From positions 7,548-71,547 of the forward strand of contig DDGL01000013.1 in NCBI GenBank assembly GCA_002337605.1: 64,000 nt of DNA, read 5' to 3'. A program made the translations under genes and the position numbers. The notes beneath the pieces are model-generated. The model was given only the letters and a program-made list of their open reading frames with translations, did not search any database and was not told where the DNA came from. Shown piece after piece: positions 62,854 to 64,000 of the stretch. This DNA comes from Flavobacteriaceae bacterium UBA1903. GTDB lineage: Bacteria > Bacteroidota > Bacteroidia > Flavobacteriales > Flavobacteriaceae. How positions within the stretch are numbered: position 1 is the stretch's first letter; each line of letters begins with the position of its first letter.

Positions 62854-63615
62854 CTATAATTCAGTAATTGCCTTTACAATTAAGACGACTCCACTTATCA
62901 CCATAATAGCAATGAGCCAGCGTCTAAAAGCGAGTTTGCTCATGCGTTTCAATAACCATTTACCTATAAGGTTTCCAACAATGGCCCCCAGGCCCATAGC
63001 AATTCCCAGAAACCAAAGTTCCTGGGTCATTAAGCCGAAATAGGCATAACTTCCAATTTGTGCAATTCCCAGAAAAAAGCTTTGTGCACTTTTGGTGCCT
63101 ATCAGTTCTTCCTTATCTATGCCAACATTCAGTAGAAAGGGGTTTAGAATGGGGCCCATTCCTCCGGTGAAGGTGCCAATAACAGAGATAAAAAAACCTA
63201 AAGGAATAAAATACCACAGTTTCACTGTAAAGGAGCGTTCTTTTTTTCCAAAACGGTATTGAAAAAAAGTACTTATTAAGAACAAGCCCACAACAATCTG
63301 GATCCAGTATATTTTTATTTCAGCAAAAAGCGCTGCTGCTACCAGAGCTCCCAACATGGCGGAAGGAACATAATACCAAAAAACAGTCCAGTTTATGTGC
63401 TTCCAGAAAATGATGATCCTGCTCGGGCGGCTTATAAAGCTACCTAAATTGATGACTTGCGCAGTTTTTGAGGTTCCCAGTAAAAAGTTGAGAATAGGAA
63501 TTTGTAGTAAAGCCCCGCCACCCCCGCTTATAGTAGATAGGGTAAAGGCTCCCGCTCCTAAAAAGAACAGCCCAAGAAGCAACCAGACAGATATTTCAGT
63601 AAAAAAAAGTTCCAT
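62854..63615 (-). CDS. TSUP/TauE-SafE family permease
   Basis: A 253-residue membrane protein with about eight helices. The N-terminal half has FTLSTISGGGGALLQIP and the middle GTFTGGMGPILNPFLL, the two inverted Gly-rich repeats of the TSUP family, which exports sulfite, sulfonates or related organosulfur compounds. The start (ATG at 63613-63615) directly follows the T-run of the upstream terminator. Substrate unknown. Confidence 0.88.
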   Translation of the reverse strand: MELFFTEISVWLLLGLFFLGAGAFTLSTISGGGGALLQIPILNFLLGTSKTAQVINLGSFISRPSRIIIFWKHINWTVFWYYVPSAMLGALVAAALFAEIKIYWIQIVVGLFLISTFFQYRFGKKERSFTVKLWYFIPLGFFISVIGTFTGGMGPILNPFLLNVGIDKEELIGTKSAQSFFLGIAQIGSYAYFGLMTQELWFLGIAMGLGAIVGNLIGKWLLKRMSKLAFRRWLIAIMVISGVVLIVKAITEL

Positions 63616-63640
63616 AAAAAATCCCGCACTAAGCGGGATT
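63614..63640 (-). terminator. Terminator of the LysM gene, abutting the TSUP start
   Basis: AATCCCGC (63620-63627) pairs with GCGGGATT (63633-63640). The T-run on the minus strand directly joins the ATG of the TSUP gene with no spacer. Confidence 0.8.
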
Positions 63641-63660
63641 AATTGTATCGTTTTTTAAAA

Positions 63661-64000
63661 TTAGATATTAGGAATCACCAGTTCCTGTCCTGGGTGAATC
63701 ATATCCGGGTTTTTAAGAATGTCTTTATTTGCTTCAAAAATAGCGTTGTACTTCATAGGGTCTTTGTAATAATGCTTTGCAATTTTACTTAAAGACTCTC
63801 CGCTTTCAACAGTATGGCGTGCATATACGGTCGTGTCTGCTACGTCGATGTCTGCCATAATATCTGATGGGTTTTCTCCACCAGAAGCTTTAATTTCATC
63901 CCATAGGAGGTTTTTTTCATACTGGGTGTTTGCCACTCCTTTAATATGAAGTTTATTTCCATCCACTTTTACATCTCCATTTTGGATTTTTAGCTTTTCA
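63661..64000 (-). CDS. LysM/BON-domain protein, 5' end outside the window
   Basis: The frame stays open to the window edge, and the visible 113 residues are the C-terminal part. The first part (EKLKIQNGDVKVDGNKLHIKG) looks like a BON domain. After a linker (DIDVADTTVYARHTVES) a LysM domain reads GESLSKIAKHYYKDPMKYNAIFEANKDIL and ends HPGQELVIPNI. The BON plus LysM arrangement is that of the YgaU/KbP potassium-binding family. A short GTG-started form beginning at 63966 is possible, but the continuous upstream frame favours truncation by the window. Confidence 0.85.
   Translation of the reverse strand, partial: EKLKIQNGDVKVDGNKLHIKGVANTQYEKNLLWDEIKASGGENPSDIMADIDVADTTVYARHTVESGESLSKIAKHYYKDPMKYNAIFEANKDILKNPDMIHPGQELVIPNI

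Overview
The window reads as a chromosome segment of a marine-type member of the Flavobacteriaceae (Bacteroidota). The signs are gliding lipoprotein GldI, a type IX secretion (T9SS) C-terminal sorting domain, many short lipoprotein signal peptides ending in Cys, LETM1-related, DUF2490, DUF4331 and DUF5694 families, almost no Shine-Dalgarno sequences, and promoters of the TTTG-N19-21-TAnnTTTG type. I see no rRNA, tRNA or CRISPR array.

Region by region. (1) 1-3629 is an AT-rich, integron-like array. A tyrosine recombinase (2457-3629, minus) is followed on its own strand by three cassettes, each one gene plus a ~130-bp foldable attC-like site with GCCTAAC/GTTAGGC or GCCAAC/GTTGGC ends. Cargo: an RHS-like YD-repeat protein, a secreted netrin/TIMP-like protein and a small membrane protein. 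(2) 3787-9330 holds a lipoprotein, recG and an M1 aminopeptidase. recG carries an in-frame insertion of a DUF559 nuclease domain bounded by GC-rich palindromes, placed between helicase motifs II and III. (3) 9396-19432 holds a patatin lipase, a two-component unit (membrane protein, histidine kinase, NarL-type regulator), a glutamate-synthase-like flavoprotein, a secreted M20 amidohydrolase and a UvrD/PcrA helicase. (4) 19450-31345 is mostly membrane and small proteins (DUF421, SemiSWEET, DoxX, MFS, MscS, SulP), thiol-redox protein, CsaA and a cyclophilin-FKBP lipoprotein; a pair of unannotated small ORFs with a strong terminator lies at 26199-26522. (5) 31378-37869 is a housekeeping block: gldI, nrnA-like, ndk, DUF721, lipocalin-like lipoprotein, recF, TPR membrane protein, ribH and a LytTR regulator. 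(6) 37875-41419 is a tight three-gene unit: LETM1-related protein, phosphoethanolamine-transferase-like enzyme and a GDPD/menorin-like protein. (7) 41585-45998 has a DUF4331 protein split over two genes, a TPR lipoprotein and a convergent ECF sigma/anti-sigma pair. (8) 46225-64000 has a T9SS-exported M36 metalloprotease, SodC, a hydrolase-OsmC fusion, a vanadium haloperoxidase-like enzyme, DUF2490, an S9 peptidase, a giant BNR/Vps10-like protein, a VWA/MoxR-type ATPase pair, a TSUP permease and a LysM protein cut by the window end.

The two most unusual items are the integron-like array, in which each cassette's 5' boundary matches the outer arm of its own recombination site, and the nuclease-coding palindromic element spliced into the RecG reading frame. 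All family assignments are from reading the translated sequence; no database search was run.
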